Positions 34,851 to 46,044 of a DNA stretch of 64,000 nt are shown here, in pieces. Origin of the DNA: Haberlea rhodopensis. Lineage: Eukaryota; Streptophyta; Magnoliopsida; Lamiales; Gesneriaceae. The stretch spans positions 3,844,001 to 3,908,000 of the forward strand of contig CAJQUN010000022.1 of NCBI GenBank assembly GCA_907163345.1, in the 5' to 3' direction. Each line of letters opens with the position of its first letter. The stretch's first letter is position 1. The notes under the pieces were generated by a model. That model did not search any database. It worked only from the letters and a program-made list of their open reading frames with translations, and was not told the DNA's origin. The translations under genes were made by a program, and so were the position numbers.

Positions 34851-35820
34851 GTGATATATTTCAGTTTGTTAAAATTTTATTGTAATACGGAAGCATGATG
34901 GGCCTGTTAGTTATTTTTAACATAATCTTCAAATCGGGTTTTGAATTATAATTAGAAGAATGATATATGAACTGTGAGTCTTTTGCAAAAGTATGCTCTT
35001 GGGTTCATCCCGAGATGACGGAAACTGGAGAATCTCATGTTCATAAAATGATACTGTTTGGTGAATATTAGGATAAAGAAGATGATAAACATTATATAGA
35101 AGCATATTTGTTCTTTAACCATTTTTCTAGGGTTAAGAATGCAATTTTATTAAGAGTTGATTGGACCGCGTGGACCACATTGGACTATTATTGTCATTTC
35201 AACCAAGAATGACCTAATTGAACTAAGGTTTTTTAGCTGGACTATGAATGTTTCAGGAAACGGTACCGACCCACAATTTTCTCTAATAAAATATATGATA
35301 TATTGTTTTCTTGTATTTTTAGATTGCTTAATAAAGAAGATTACTTATCACTTGGGCTCATGTAATTCTAAAATCCAAACTTTAAGCTGTTTGGTGTAAA
35401 ATACATAATTAGAAGAAGAAGATTATTTGGTATGGGTATATTTTGAGCCCATATTTAACCAAAATCCACATTCATTTGATCTGACCCGTTTGAAAGCTCC
35501 AACGACCTTATGCGTACATATAGCATCTTATATCAACGCCACATTGGGCTACGTGGAAAAAGAACTAAAATTATAGAAAAACATAAAAAATATTGGAATA
35601 CAACTAAAATTCGACAATATTAGGAAAAAAATCGTAAATAGACAAACATGCGTGAAAAAAAATGTAATTTTCTTAATTATAATTATATGTATGATATATA
35701 ACATATGATTACATGATAATGCACTTATCAAGATAACTATTTAAGTAGGTTGGAGCCACACTTATTATGTACTTTTGCCCCATAATTCATAGTGACTCGC
35801 GATGAAGACATATCAAAGTA
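34851..35820. other. AT-rich intergenic
   Basis: No gene or clear repeat. Short open frames have no family resemblance. Confidence 0.5.
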
Positions 35821-35824
35821 TCGT

Positions 35825-35940
35825 ATAGAGCTTCTGGCATGGCCCGTCTAATAAGAACTCACCTCCACTTTGGAGATACTCGAGTTCGAGTCTCGCAACA
35901 TGCGAAAAATATTTAGCCACTCCCCCGAAAAAAAAGAGTC
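35825..35940 (+). mobile_element. tRNA-related SINE-like relic
   Basis: A GGCATGGCCCG segment in box-A position is followed about 50 bp later by GAGTTCGAGTCTC, a good match to the pol III box B consensus (GGTTCGANNCC). A C-rich stretch and an A run (GAAAAAAAAGAG) end it near 35938. No folded tRNA can be drawn, so it is read as a SINE head and not a tRNA gene. Confidence 0.5.
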
Positions 35941-36950
35941 AAAGTATCTTATATATTAAAGAATAAGAAAGAAAATACTTGAGTTGGATAATTGTAATGC
36001 TTCAAAATAAATCATTTTAAGATGCTTTTATTAAATGTTAAGCAAAAATATTAAATTAGTTGTTGTTTTTATACACAGAGTCTAAAAAATTAACCTCTAA
36101 TTACTTTGTATAATCAACATTTTAAATAATTATAAGATCTTTTTGAGAAAGGTGATAGCCTGATATATAATCTTGGCCAATTTTCTTTTTATTTATGATT
36201 ATTTTTATTCTAGAGCAGAGCTACAGCGCTGAGACAAAATTAGCGGAGCACTTTAGCACAAGTTTTTTTAAACAAAATTCAAATTTTTAATAATTAATTA
36301 TAATAAATAGTTTTAAATATAATTTTTGTAAATAATCTAATTAATTATTTCATAATTATATATGTAATTATTTCGATTATTTTATTTATTTAATAAGTAC
36401 ATACTTTTTTTTGTATTTATATTGTTTAATATAAATATATGTAAAATTAAATTTATTTGTTAAGATCAGTTATTTAAACTAAATTTAATTAATTATACCA
36501 ATTATTTAATAATATATATAATATATTGATATATCAATATATTTTTAAATAGATATCTAGTCGCGTTAAATAATTAATAAATAAAACTGTAAAGAATAAT
36601 ATGAGAATATTGCTTTAAGTGTAAAGTTAAAATCAGATGGATTAGACGTGGATTTTATATTTGGTGTATAAATTATGTTATTTTGATATAAAACTTGCAC
36701 TAAAATAGTAAAATAAAGCAAGATTATTTAAATTATACTAAATTATTGGTTTCAACAAATTAATTGATTTTTTTCATTTTACGTGCCAACATGTGATGCT
36801 TATGTATATCAGTAGCTATCACGAAGGTATACTTCTTCCTAGCTGTCTGGAGTTGACCCAAATTAACCACTCAAAAGTTTTGATATTTCACCAACCCCCT
36901 ATTAGCTGGAAGGTAGAACGGTTAGCACCCAAGAACATTATATTAACGGT
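35941..36950. other. very AT-rich intergenic
   Basis: Near-continuous A/T sequence. No coding or structured feature recognised. Confidence 0.5.
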
Positions 36951-37160
36951 ATATTTGGATTGAATGATTTTAAATCATTGATTTCAAATTTTTCGTTCAG
37001 AAGAAATTATATTAAATATATTTCAAATCTACATATTTACTAATTTATGTAAATGTAATGATGATTGTGATCGATTTGAAATGCACCTAAGATGTGTATC
37101 ATTTCAAATCCAAGTTTCAAATTCATTCTTAAATCATATCTCTTCATTCAAACGAAATAT
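36951..37160. mobile_element. MITE-like foldback (about 210 bp)
   Basis: Left end GGTATATTTGGATTGAATG and right end CATTCAAACGAAATATGACC are imperfect inverses, and the interior holds GATTTGAAAT/ATTTCAAATC pairs. It resembles the better-defined MITE at 40796-41027 in composition. No target duplication resolved. Confidence 0.5.
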
Positions 37161-37184
37161 GACCCAACCCAGCACAACATAAGA

Positions 37185-37496
37185 TGTTGAAGTTGTTGTC
37201 ACACATTAGGAATTTGAAAGTTATATATGCTTTTTATAAAAGATTCTGGGTTATTCCCTCATAACCAATTGGTTATGAGCATGCTTTCCATGTGATTGAC
37301 TATTCCGCCCACATAATCACCGTCCACCGCGTTAACAATCCACATGTTTGACTTATATAATATCACACGTGAGGGGCGTGTTGAGAGTTATTATCCCACG
37401 TTAGGAACTTGAAAGCTATATATGCCACTCTTATAAAAGATTATGTGTTACTCTACTCATAACAATTGGTTATAAGTAGGAACTCAATTCTTAACA
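37185..37496 (+). mobile_element. TRIM retroelement (312 bp)
   Basis: Two short LTR-like copies, 37185 to about 37300 ('TGTTGAAGTTGTTGTCACAC') and 37379-37496 ('TGTTGAGAGTTATTATCCCA'), share the core TATATATGC...TTATAAAAGATT and ATAACCAATTGGTTAT. A purine tract GAGGGGCG (37371-37378) directly precedes the second copy. Flanks TAAGA (37180-37184) and TAAGG (37497-37501) are a near-matching 5-bp duplication. This is the plan of a terminal-repeat retrotransposon in miniature. The expected tRNA primer site has decayed. Confidence 0.72.
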
Positions 37497-37501
37497 TAAG
37501 G

Positions 37502-38945
37502 GAGTTAGCAACACATTGTGAATATTCTCATCCAAGAGTTTGATGTGTCCCTAAAGATAACATCAAAACCATCTGGATGGGCTTATGCTCAATATTTAGT
37601 CATAAAAATGGCGGGCCTACTTCAATTTAGCATGATGCAAGTTCTTTGTACTTGATGAAGAACAAGACGAGATTTAATCAAAACTTCAAAGATAGAAACA
37701 GTTGTGTTCCTCCACCACTCCACCTATCCTTGATCGATTTATAATAATTTGTTACTGTCAATTTATTTAATAAGCCCGGTTTCCTTTGGAGTAATGGGTG
37801 CAATAAACTAAGATGACCACGATAATTTATTGGAAGAAAAATAAAATTATAAGATGGTCAAGATATAATTAGGTTCTCTAGTTAGTTAGAATTTGATACT
37901 AGTAAAATAACTTAGTTTTTTTTTTCGCACTTTAGCCCTTTTTCCTCCAAAATTCTAATATGCTGTTGTGTATTATTTACATGACACTGGATATTGCAAA
38001 CATGTACGGTTTTATGCCAACACACTGAAAAAGGACTTAAAATACAAAAGAAGTCGAGTTATGATACTATAATCAAATTTTAATCAATTAGATGACCAAA
38101 AGCGATGTTTGCCAACTTAGAAGACCAATTTCCCATCTTTCCCTAATTGAATTCTAATAATCTCTCTATATATGTTAAAGCTCAACGATGTTTGAATACA
38201 AAAGTGCCATAATTTTCACGTGGTTAAGATGTAAGGCAATAAGAATGAAACATGTAGCAATGTCCTCCTATATTTTTACACTAAGATATCGAGCCATGCG
38301 ATGTCCTATTTTCTATGACATTTTGCATGCTTAAAATATCGTTGACGTTTTGTCCATGCCAAAAACAATATTTTTTTCTATTATATAGATAAGTATTTCT
38401 TTTTTAAAAAAAAATTAGAATTTAATAATATTTTTCATCTGTCCTAGCTAGTTGTGTAATTCAGAGTTTGATTAAATACGATAGAATTATGAAATTATAA
38501 ATTATGTTGTGATATTTGATGTGATAAGAGGATATGATGGCAAGCAATAATTAATTAATAATATATGTTTGGTGTAGGTGATTTGTGCTGAGATAATTAT
38601 TGCGATCAGGGACATTACTCTAAATTTTTTATGTTATAGAAAAATTTCCATTTGTATAATGCATATAAACATTAAAAAGAAACATGTAACATATTATATT
38701 GATTTCAAGGATGAAAAAATACATTATATATATATATATATAGCACTAGCCAGTGAATAGAGGGATTTATTGGCTTCCATAAACTGGCTTCTTTAAAGTT
38801 TTTAAATGGTGATCAATCAATTATAATAAATTGTTAACTATTATAACCATTAATTTGGAAAGTGTAAATACTTTCATTTTTTGGAAAAAATAATAATTAT
38901 TTAATGTAAATAAAATAATAAAAGAACTTGATTCTGATAATTGAA
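37502..38945. other. AT-rich intergenic
   Basis: No gene. A (TA)n microsatellite lies near 38726-38745. Confidence 0.5.
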
Positions 38946-39290
38946 AGGGTAAATTTCAAAATTAGTCCCGTGAGATATGAGTTTAATCAACATTAGTCCC
39001 AAATATTTAGAACTAATCAAAATTAGCGCCTAAGATATGTGTTTAATCAATAGCAGTCCCAAACATTTAGGACTGATCAAAATTGATCCCACGAAAATTG
39101 TGTTTTATTAAAAATGGTCACACGGTTGAAATTGTTTTGAGACCATTTTTTATTAAACATATATCACATGAGATCAAGTTTGACTAGTCTTAAACGTTTG
39201 ATACTACTATTGATTCATTTCATATCATATGTGACTAATTTTGATTAATCATAAATATTTAAAATCAATATTGATTAAATATTATATATA
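38946..39290. mobile_element. foldback repeat built on 'AATTAGTCCC' units
   Basis: The left half repeats a unit (ATTAGTCCC...TAGAACTAATCAAAATTAG) about three times. The right half is an imperfect inverted copy centred near 39105. It abuts the Helitron at 39291. Likely a decayed MITE. Confidence 0.5.
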
Positions 39291-39600
39291 CTAGCGGACG
39301 ACGCACACACGTTGCGTGTGTAACGTAATAAATAAATATTTTGTATTGGATATGTGTAATACTTTGCGCATCATATCACAATTTTTTAAAACTGATGAAG
39401 AGATTCCTTTTATTTTTTAAACTGAAGCAGTTTTGAAACATGGAGGGAGAGATGTGATGTTTTTTTGTTTTACCTTTTTGCCCCTTAATAATAAAAAGCC
39501 AAGTAATTTGTTTGGACATATAAGTAATTTGACATTGGTTTATTTAAGACGGACCAAAGTAGTTATTATAAGGGGTTTACACTTTATAATATAGTATAGA
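39291..39600 (-). mobile_element. non-autonomous Helitron (310 bp)
   Basis: On the minus strand it starts TCTATACTATATTATAAAG and ends CGTCCGCTAG, the CTAG (CTRR) terminus. A stem-loop (ACACGCAACGTGT) lies just before the end. The host base 5' of TC is A and 3' of CTAG is T, the Helitron A/T target rule; there is no inverted repeat or duplication. Too short for Rep/helicase, so it would need an autonomous partner. Confidence 0.85.
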
Positions 39601-40795
39601 TTATTTATGTTTAAATTCATTTCATCAGTATGTGTGTGTATATATATATGTGTTTATTGATTTATTTGTTTTTAATTGGCGCATTATGACGCATCCACAC
39701 TTAATTTTTTTGAAAATTGATGCGCTCGCACATCAACATCTACGTCTACGCCCACACACTCGTACTTATATGACTTAGGTTATTATTACACTCCTGAGTT
39801 GGAAGACGGCCACAGTTGACAAATCCATAAATTTTACAGAAGATATTAATTTTTTTCACGTACTGATTAACTGCACACAACGTGGCACGAATCACATTTG
39901 TTACGTCGTGAGATTCTGTAATTTATATATTCTCGATTTATTAATTTGGTTTGTTGGGCTAAAATATTAATTTGCGTTAATCAGAGTGAAATGTTTTAAA
40001 TTTTGTTAAGTGGGTACATTCTAATTAATGAATCTTGCTGGATGCAACTTAAATTTGAATATAAAATTACGAAATTTATGAAGAAAATAACTATCACTAA
40101 TGATTGTGCTACGATGAAGCGCTTATTATTTTACTAAAAACTATAGCCGAAAACATATGCATAACTTTATTTATTTATAGTAACAACGAGCCTCGTATTA
40201 AGCGACAGACAACATAGGGCTGCACCACGTAGGTGCTGATAGGTCAGACTTGTTGTGCCATAGACGATCTATCTCTTCGAACACACATAAGAATTGTTGG
40301 GTACACCAAGTTCATCAATTAAATGGACTTGATATTTGTAAAGTTTATTATAGAATAATGAAACTACTAACTATCACTAATGGTCCATCAACCAAATCGT
40401 ACTCATAATACAAGAATTTCGATTGAATGTTACTCTATATCACAAATAAATTATTACTGTACAGTAAAACCTCCATAAATTAATAAGATCTTTTTCCCGT
40501 CCCAACTTAGTCTTAACATTAGTAATTTATACTCGATAAATTAATAATCTCTCTAAATTAATCAATTTTCTGGTTGTAATATTATTAATTTAGAGAGATT
40601 TTAAAGAACTAATTTGGATTAATGAAAAATTAATGGCCAAATTAAAGATGAAAAAATGCAGCCAGTGGCCACTTGATGGACAAAAGCTGGGAAATTAAAA
40701 TTAAGACAGCTTGGAAACGTGAAGCTAGTTGTCATTCAAGTGACAACACAAGGGATAAAAACCAAGATGCATATATTCTTTCAGAAAAGAATTTA
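39601..40795. other. AT-rich intergenic with a small foldback
   Basis: A GT/TA microsatellite lies near 39633-39652. A self-complementary AT-rich stretch at about 40470-40630 (CCATAAATTAATAA ... TTATTAATTTAGAG) looks like a short MITE. No gene. Confidence 0.5.
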
Positions 40796-41027
40796 GGTTG
40801 CATTTGGATGAAAGTATTTCATTTTAATAATTAATTTAAAAATTTGGATTTGAAATGACTTGAGTAATTACGAATTTGAAATATCCTGATATTATTAAAA
40901 AATACCTTAAAATTGAAGATGGTGGATTTGAAATCTCTGGATTTCAAATTTAGCCAAACAATTTGAATGAATTTGTATTAAGGATTTGAAATGCAAATCC
41001 ATCAAATCCTTACATCCAAATGGCACC
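40796..41027. mobile_element. Tourist-like (PIF/Harbinger) MITE, 232 bp, TSD TTA
   Basis: Left end GGTTGCATTTGGATG and right end CATCCAAATGGCACC are imperfect inverses, flanked by TTA at 40793-40795 and 41028-41030. The interior carries internal inverted GGATTTGAAAT motifs. TTA duplications are the mark of PIF/Harbinger elements. Confidence 0.8.
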
Positions 41028-41219
41028 TTATGCAATCTTTACCAAATGATGTGTCTAATCGTGGATAAAACCCACAATTATCCGATCTATTATAAGTTTG
41101 TTATAATATTGTCAAAGCAATTATTTTAGCTGTCAGAATAATTTTTATGTTAAATTCATGGATAAAAACGGTTATTGTTCTGACAATAACATTTCTCATT
41201 ATAATTAGGGCATCCCTAT

Positions 41220-41839
41220 TGATGTGATCCGTTATTTTACGTGTTTGGTAGAATTAGGTGTTTACGAAAAATAAAAGGAATACACCAAGATTTTTTACGT
41301 GGAAAACCCTCGAATTGAGAGAAAAACCACGGGACCTAGTCCAGTATAAAGCTCCACTATAAATATTGATGATTTACAGGACTCTCTAGACACAAAAAAT
41401 AATCGTTCAATGACTTACATAAACGGTTTATAAAAATAACAAAAAAGACCGAACATACATAAATTTGCTCTCTTCGGAGTCTTTTTGCCCAGAAAATTTC
41501 AACCCTTTCTGTGATGACATCCGCGGGTATTTATAGGACTATTCCTAGTGATTGACTCGCGGGAGATCCGGAACACGATGTCCTCTGATCGTGGCTTAAC
41601 TGGAGCCTCACACGTCCGAGAAATCCGCGCCCCATTATTGCACGTTCATTCACGCCGGTAAATTTGTTGGTTATTCCCGGGTCTTTCGCTAGTCTTTGAC
41701 CAGAAAACCGAGGAGGATTACAGGTGTTCGGTACAAACCCTGCTCGGTGATTTCCGTTCGGTGTCCTATGCTCGGTATATGTATTTGTTCGGCCCTTGAG
41801 AGATTTTACCCGAGGAGGTCAATATGTCATATGACATCA
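41220..41839 (-). repeat. 3' LTR of the Tat element
   Basis: Paired with 51355-51974, beginning TGATGTGATCC and ending TATGACATCA. A few single-base differences are visible (for example GAACATACAT versus GAACAGACAT, and CCCGAGGAGG versus CCCGATGAGG). Ends are inverted (TGATGT/ACATCA). Confidence 0.95.
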
Positions 41840-41856
41840 CCTCACCCCCCTAAAGT
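41840..41856 (-). promoter_or_regulatory. polypurine tract of the Tat element
   Basis: On the minus strand the 17 bases before the 3' LTR read TTTAGGGGGGTGAGG at their 3' end, purine-rich and directly adjacent to TGATGT. Confidence 0.85.
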
Positions 41857-42075
41857 AAAGCAAGACGAGACCTTTGAAGTCTTGTTTTATTGTCTTCGGG
41901 TAAAATCCCAAACTTGACCTGCTCGGGATATTTTTGCCGCCCTTTTTTCCCGCCCAACTATTTAAAAGATATTTTAAATGCCGCGCGACGTTTCGTTTCC
42001 CGAGGCTGCTTTATATCCGTCCATTCCCTTATTTTTGGACGGTAAGGATTAAATGACTGCTCACATGGTCCCCGC

Positions 42076-42083
42076 TATAAATA
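42076..42083 (+). promoter_or_regulatory. TATA box of the antisense gene
   Basis: TATAAATA in a GCTATAAATACC context, 112 bp before the ATG at 42195 and pointing away from the gag-pol direction. It is as good a TATA box as those of the host genes here. Confidence 0.7.
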
Positions 42084-42194
42084 CCCCTCCATTTTCTTCA
42101 TTTGTTTTTACTTTACTGCATTTTGCTTCCGAGCTAGCACCAGACGGTCGAACAACTTGTCTCACCAGTTCCCTTCTTTTTTAATCACTTAAGG

Positions 42195-44232
42195 ATGGTT
42201 TCTTCCTCAGCTGATTCTTCACTGCAAGCTATAGATAGGTTTACCGAAGGAGATGCTCTTAGCCCTTCTCCTCAAGCCTCTTCCTCTTTCGATAGTGACA
42301 AAACCCTAAGCTCTTCTGCCGCGTCGGCTGCTCATAAACAAGAGCAGAAACGTGCTACGGAGCGAGATTTGGTTAAAGCCAGGGTTCCTTGGTTCGAGAT
42401 ATTCGAGTCTGAGGTTAAATTGCATCAGCATCTTATCAATATCCGAACTAAATGGGGGATTTCCGAGGGGACTTCTATTATTGCTCCCCCTTCTGGATCT
42501 CGTCCCCACTTACCCCCTAAGGGGTATTTTCCTTTCTATATAGACCAACTCCGAGGAGGGCTCCGTTTTCCCGTCCCCTCTTTCTTTATTGAAGTGGCCT
42601 CCTACTTTTACGTTTCCCTTAGTCAATTATTTCCCAATAGCTATAGGTTATTAGCAGGCTTCTTCATAGTTCTTTCTTATCTGGGTTTTACACCTACTCC
42701 CGAGCTTTTTCATTGTTTCTTCCAACTGAACAAGAAAGAGATCGGGCTTTTTTACTTTTCCTCAAGGACAGGGGTTGGCTTCCTCAAAAAATACCCATCG
42801 TCTATAAAAAATTGGAAAAATTCTTACTTCTTTGCTCGTCCCCTCCAGCCTTGGGATTGCCCTATGGAGTGGAGGGAAAGCCTCCCGAGGGGGAAATCAA
42901 TCAAGGGTCACCTTGAGGAGGAACCGTATTTGTCGGTTCGTCGTGCACTTGGCGATCAGTGTTATAATTTGATGGAGCTGATTGACGACGGACTGCTATA
43001 CTTGTTCCAATTGAGCCCCAAGGGTGTATCCTTGAAAATGTCCATCGGTGAGTGCTTTCCAAGTAATCTTCTTCGTTTTACTTTTAACTTATCATGTTCG
43101 GACTAATATTTCTCTGCTCTTTTCAGAAGATAAAATGATGAAGGCAATGATAGCCGAGAAGCTAAGGGAGAAGAGCCAAAAGGGCCAAACTTCTAAGGCT
43201 GCTGCTATTCCTGCACCCCCCCCCCCCCCCTTCTATTGAGATTTTGACTCCTTCTGAGGAGAAGGCTTCACCTGAGAAGACTCATGCTCTTCATCGCAAG
43301 AGGAAGACTACTCCCGAAGGTCCAAGTTCCTCGCCCCAAGCACCTCCTACTAAAAAAACTTCCTCTTCCCTCATCCCTTCCGAACCTCGAGCCTCTTCTC
43401 AACCCGCTCTCGGTGTATCTCGACCTTCTTCGAGATACCATATCCCTTCGTGGACGTATTCCCCTACTGTTCTACTACTGAAAAAACCCGATCCCAAAGC
43501 CTCCCATTCCATGCTGTGCTATACCCCCAACCCTGCTGATCGAAAATACCTCGGGGAGCTGGCCTTCAGCAACTTGGTGAATGACTTCTCCTCCTCCTTT
43601 ACCCAGGTAAATGTTTATGCCCATTAATTTGTTCCGTTTGTCTTCTTTCAATATCTTCATTTGTTACTTTTAATTTTATATATGATCTGATGCAGGCCCA
43701 CATGATGGCGGGTGAACTTCTCACTCGTTTTCATTCAGTTCGATTGGCTGATGGGCAAAATCAGAAGCGCATCCGGCAGTTAGAGGGTATGGGTGAGGAG
43801 TTGAAGAAAACGGTGAGCCTTTTAGAGGAGCGGCACTCAGCCCTGGTATCGGCTCGGGACAAGGCAGAGCAGGTCCTGGCAGAGGAGCGGACAAAGTTTG
43901 CTGCTCTGGAAGATGCTAACTCTTCTTTGTCAGAGCAGTATAAAGCCCTGGCTGAGCAACATCAAGCTGTCTCCGAGCAGCTGGCTCAGGAGAAATCTTC
44001 CACAGCTGCTCGTGCGGAAGAACTATGGCTTTCGAAGAAAGCAGACTTTTTGAAGTCTCCAGAGTATAGCAGCATGGTGGCTGACCGTGCTTACAAGTTC
44101 TTTGATCATGGCTTTGAAGCATGTGTCAATCAATTTGGATCTCAGGGCTATCCGCCCGAAGGAGCTTCCAAAGATTTCCTTGATGTTAATGCTGCTCTGG
44201 AGAGCCTCCCCGAGGAATTATTCCAGCCATAG
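42195..44232 (+). CDS. antisense extra gene of the Tat element (gypsy-type transposon domain plus coiled coil), spliced
   Basis: Exons by GT-AG and frame: 42195-43047, 43127-43606, 43696-44232. Exon 1 encodes the 'putative gypsy type transposon' domain (PF04195-like): 'LRGGLRFPVPSFFIEVASYF' then 'SYRLLAGFFIVLSYLG'. Exon 2 starts Lys/Glu-rich, then a proline run and a Ser/Pro-rich linker. Exon 3 encodes a long coiled coil ('QLEGMGEELKKTVSLLEER', 'LAEERTKFAALEDANSSLSE'). Exon 2 is out of frame by one base across a run of 15 C at 43216-43230; 14 or 17 would be continuous. This may be a true mutation or a homopolymer read error. The function of such extra proteins in Tat elements is unknown; structural or nucleic-acid roles are guesses. 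Transcription is opposite to gag-pol, from its own TATA box. Confidence 0.82.
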
Positions 44233-44299
44233 GATAGAGCTTTTATCTTTTATTGTACTTCTTTCTTTTTTATTAATGAAATCATTTGCTTGTATCTTG

Positions 44300-45643
44300 G
44301 AACAAACTCGCTACCCCGAGCGCAAACACTTAGGCAATTTTAGGTTTAAAACGTGGACCAAACATCCCGATCCCACGAGTAAACAACTAAAATTCCGAAC
44401 AGCTCGCTATCCCGAGCACAAATACTTAGGCAATTTTAGGTTTAAAACGTGGACCAAACATCCCGATCCCACGAATAAACAACTAAAATTCCGAACAGCT
44501 CGCTACCCCGAGCACAAACACTTAGGCAATTTTAGGTTTAAAACGTGGACCAAACATCCCGATCCCACGAATAAACAACTAAAATTCCGAACAGCTCGCT
44601 ACCCCGAGCACAAACACTTAGGCAATTTTAGGTTTAAAACGTGGACCAAACATCCCGATCCCACGAATAAACAACTAAAATTCCGAACAGCTCGCTACCC
44701 CGAGCACAAACACTTAGGCAATTTTAGGTTTAAAACGTGGACCAAACATCCCGATCCCACGAATAAACAACTAAAATTCCGAACAGCTCGCTACCCCGAG
44801 CACAAATACTTAGGCAATTTTAGGTTTAAAACGTGGACCAAACATCCCGATCCCACGAATAAACAACTAAAATTCCGAACAGCTCGCTACCCCGAGCACA
44901 AACACTTAGGCAATTTTAGGTTTAAAACGTGGACCAAACATCCCGATCCCACGAATAAACAACTAAAATTCCGAACAGCTCGCTACCCCGAGCACAAATA
45001 CTTAGGCAATTTTAGGTTTAAAACGTGGACCAAACATCCCGATCCCACGAATAAACAACTAAAATTCCGAACAGCTCGCTACCCCGAGCACAAATACTTA
45101 GGCAATTTTAGGTTTAAAACGTGGACCAAACATCCCGATCCCACGAATAAACAACTAAAATTCCGAACAGCTCGCTACCCCGAGCACAAATACTTAGGCA
45201 ATTTTAGGTTTAAAACGTGGACCAAACATCCCGATCCCACGAATAAACAACTAAAATTCCGAACAGCTCGCTACCCCGAGCACAAACACTTAGGCAATTT
45301 TAGGTTTAAAACGTGGACCAAACATCCCGATCCCACGAATAAACAACTAAAATTCCGAACAGCTCGCTACCCGAGCACAAATACTTAGGCAATTTTAGGT
45401 TTAAAACGTGGACCAAACATCCCGATCCCACGAATAAACAACTAAAATTCCGAACAGCTCGCTACCCCGAGCACAAATACTTAGGCAATTTTAGGTTTAA
45501 AACGTGGACCAAACATCCCGATCTCACGAATAAACAACTAAAATTTCGAACAGCTCGCTACCCCCGAGCACAAATACTTAGGCAATTTTAGGTTTAAAAC
45601 GTGGACCAAACATCCCGATCCCACGAATAAACAACTAAAATTG
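44300..45643. repeat. tandem array, 96-bp unit, about 14 copies
   Basis: Head-to-tail units running GCTCGCTACCCCGAGCAC ... AAACGTGGACC ... AAATTCCGAACA. Copies are nearly identical, differing mostly at one C/T (CAAACACTTAGG or CAAATACTTAGG). Because 96 is divisible by three, one frame stays open for many copies (a 32-residue repeat up to about 45388, ended by a one-base deletion near 45370). I see no reason to think it is translated. Confidence 0.95.
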
Positions 45644-45955
45644 TAATGTTTAAACGTGGACCAAACATCCCGATCCCACGAGTAAATCGATGATAATGTA
45701 ATGTTTAAACGTGGACCAAACATCCCGATCCCACGAGTAAATCGATGATAATGTAATGTTTAAACGTGGACCAAACATCCCGATCCCACGAGTAAATCGA
45801 TGATAATGTAATGTTTAAACGTGGACCAAACATCCCGATCCCACGAGTAAATCGATGATAATGTAATGTTTAAACGTGGACCAAACATCCCGATCCCACG
45901 AGTAAATCGATGATAATGTAATGTTTAAACGTGGACCAAACATCCCGATCCCACG
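45643..45955. repeat. tandem array, 55-bp unit, six copies, sharing the 96-bp array core
   Basis: Units start at 45643, 45698, 45753, 45808, 45863 and 45918 (last one partial). Each contains AAACGTGGACC, AAACATCCCGATCCCACG and then AGTAAATCGATGATAAT. The first two motifs are also the core of the adjacent 96-bp unit, so one array derives from the other or both from one ancestral core. Confidence 0.95.
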
Positions 45956-46044
45956 TGTAAACAACTAAAATTCCGAACAAACTCGATGAATCAAATACTT
46001 TCATTTTATTACTACTGAATTCATAAAACAATAAAAAAGAAAGA

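Noticed and set aside
35825..35940. Functional tRNA gene
   Set aside because: A good box B is present, but no cloverleaf can be drawn and box A is poor; read as a SINE relic.
44300..45955. CRISPR-like regular repeat array
   Set aside because: Units are contiguous with no unique spacers, in a plant retrotransposon; it is ordinary tandem repeat DNA.
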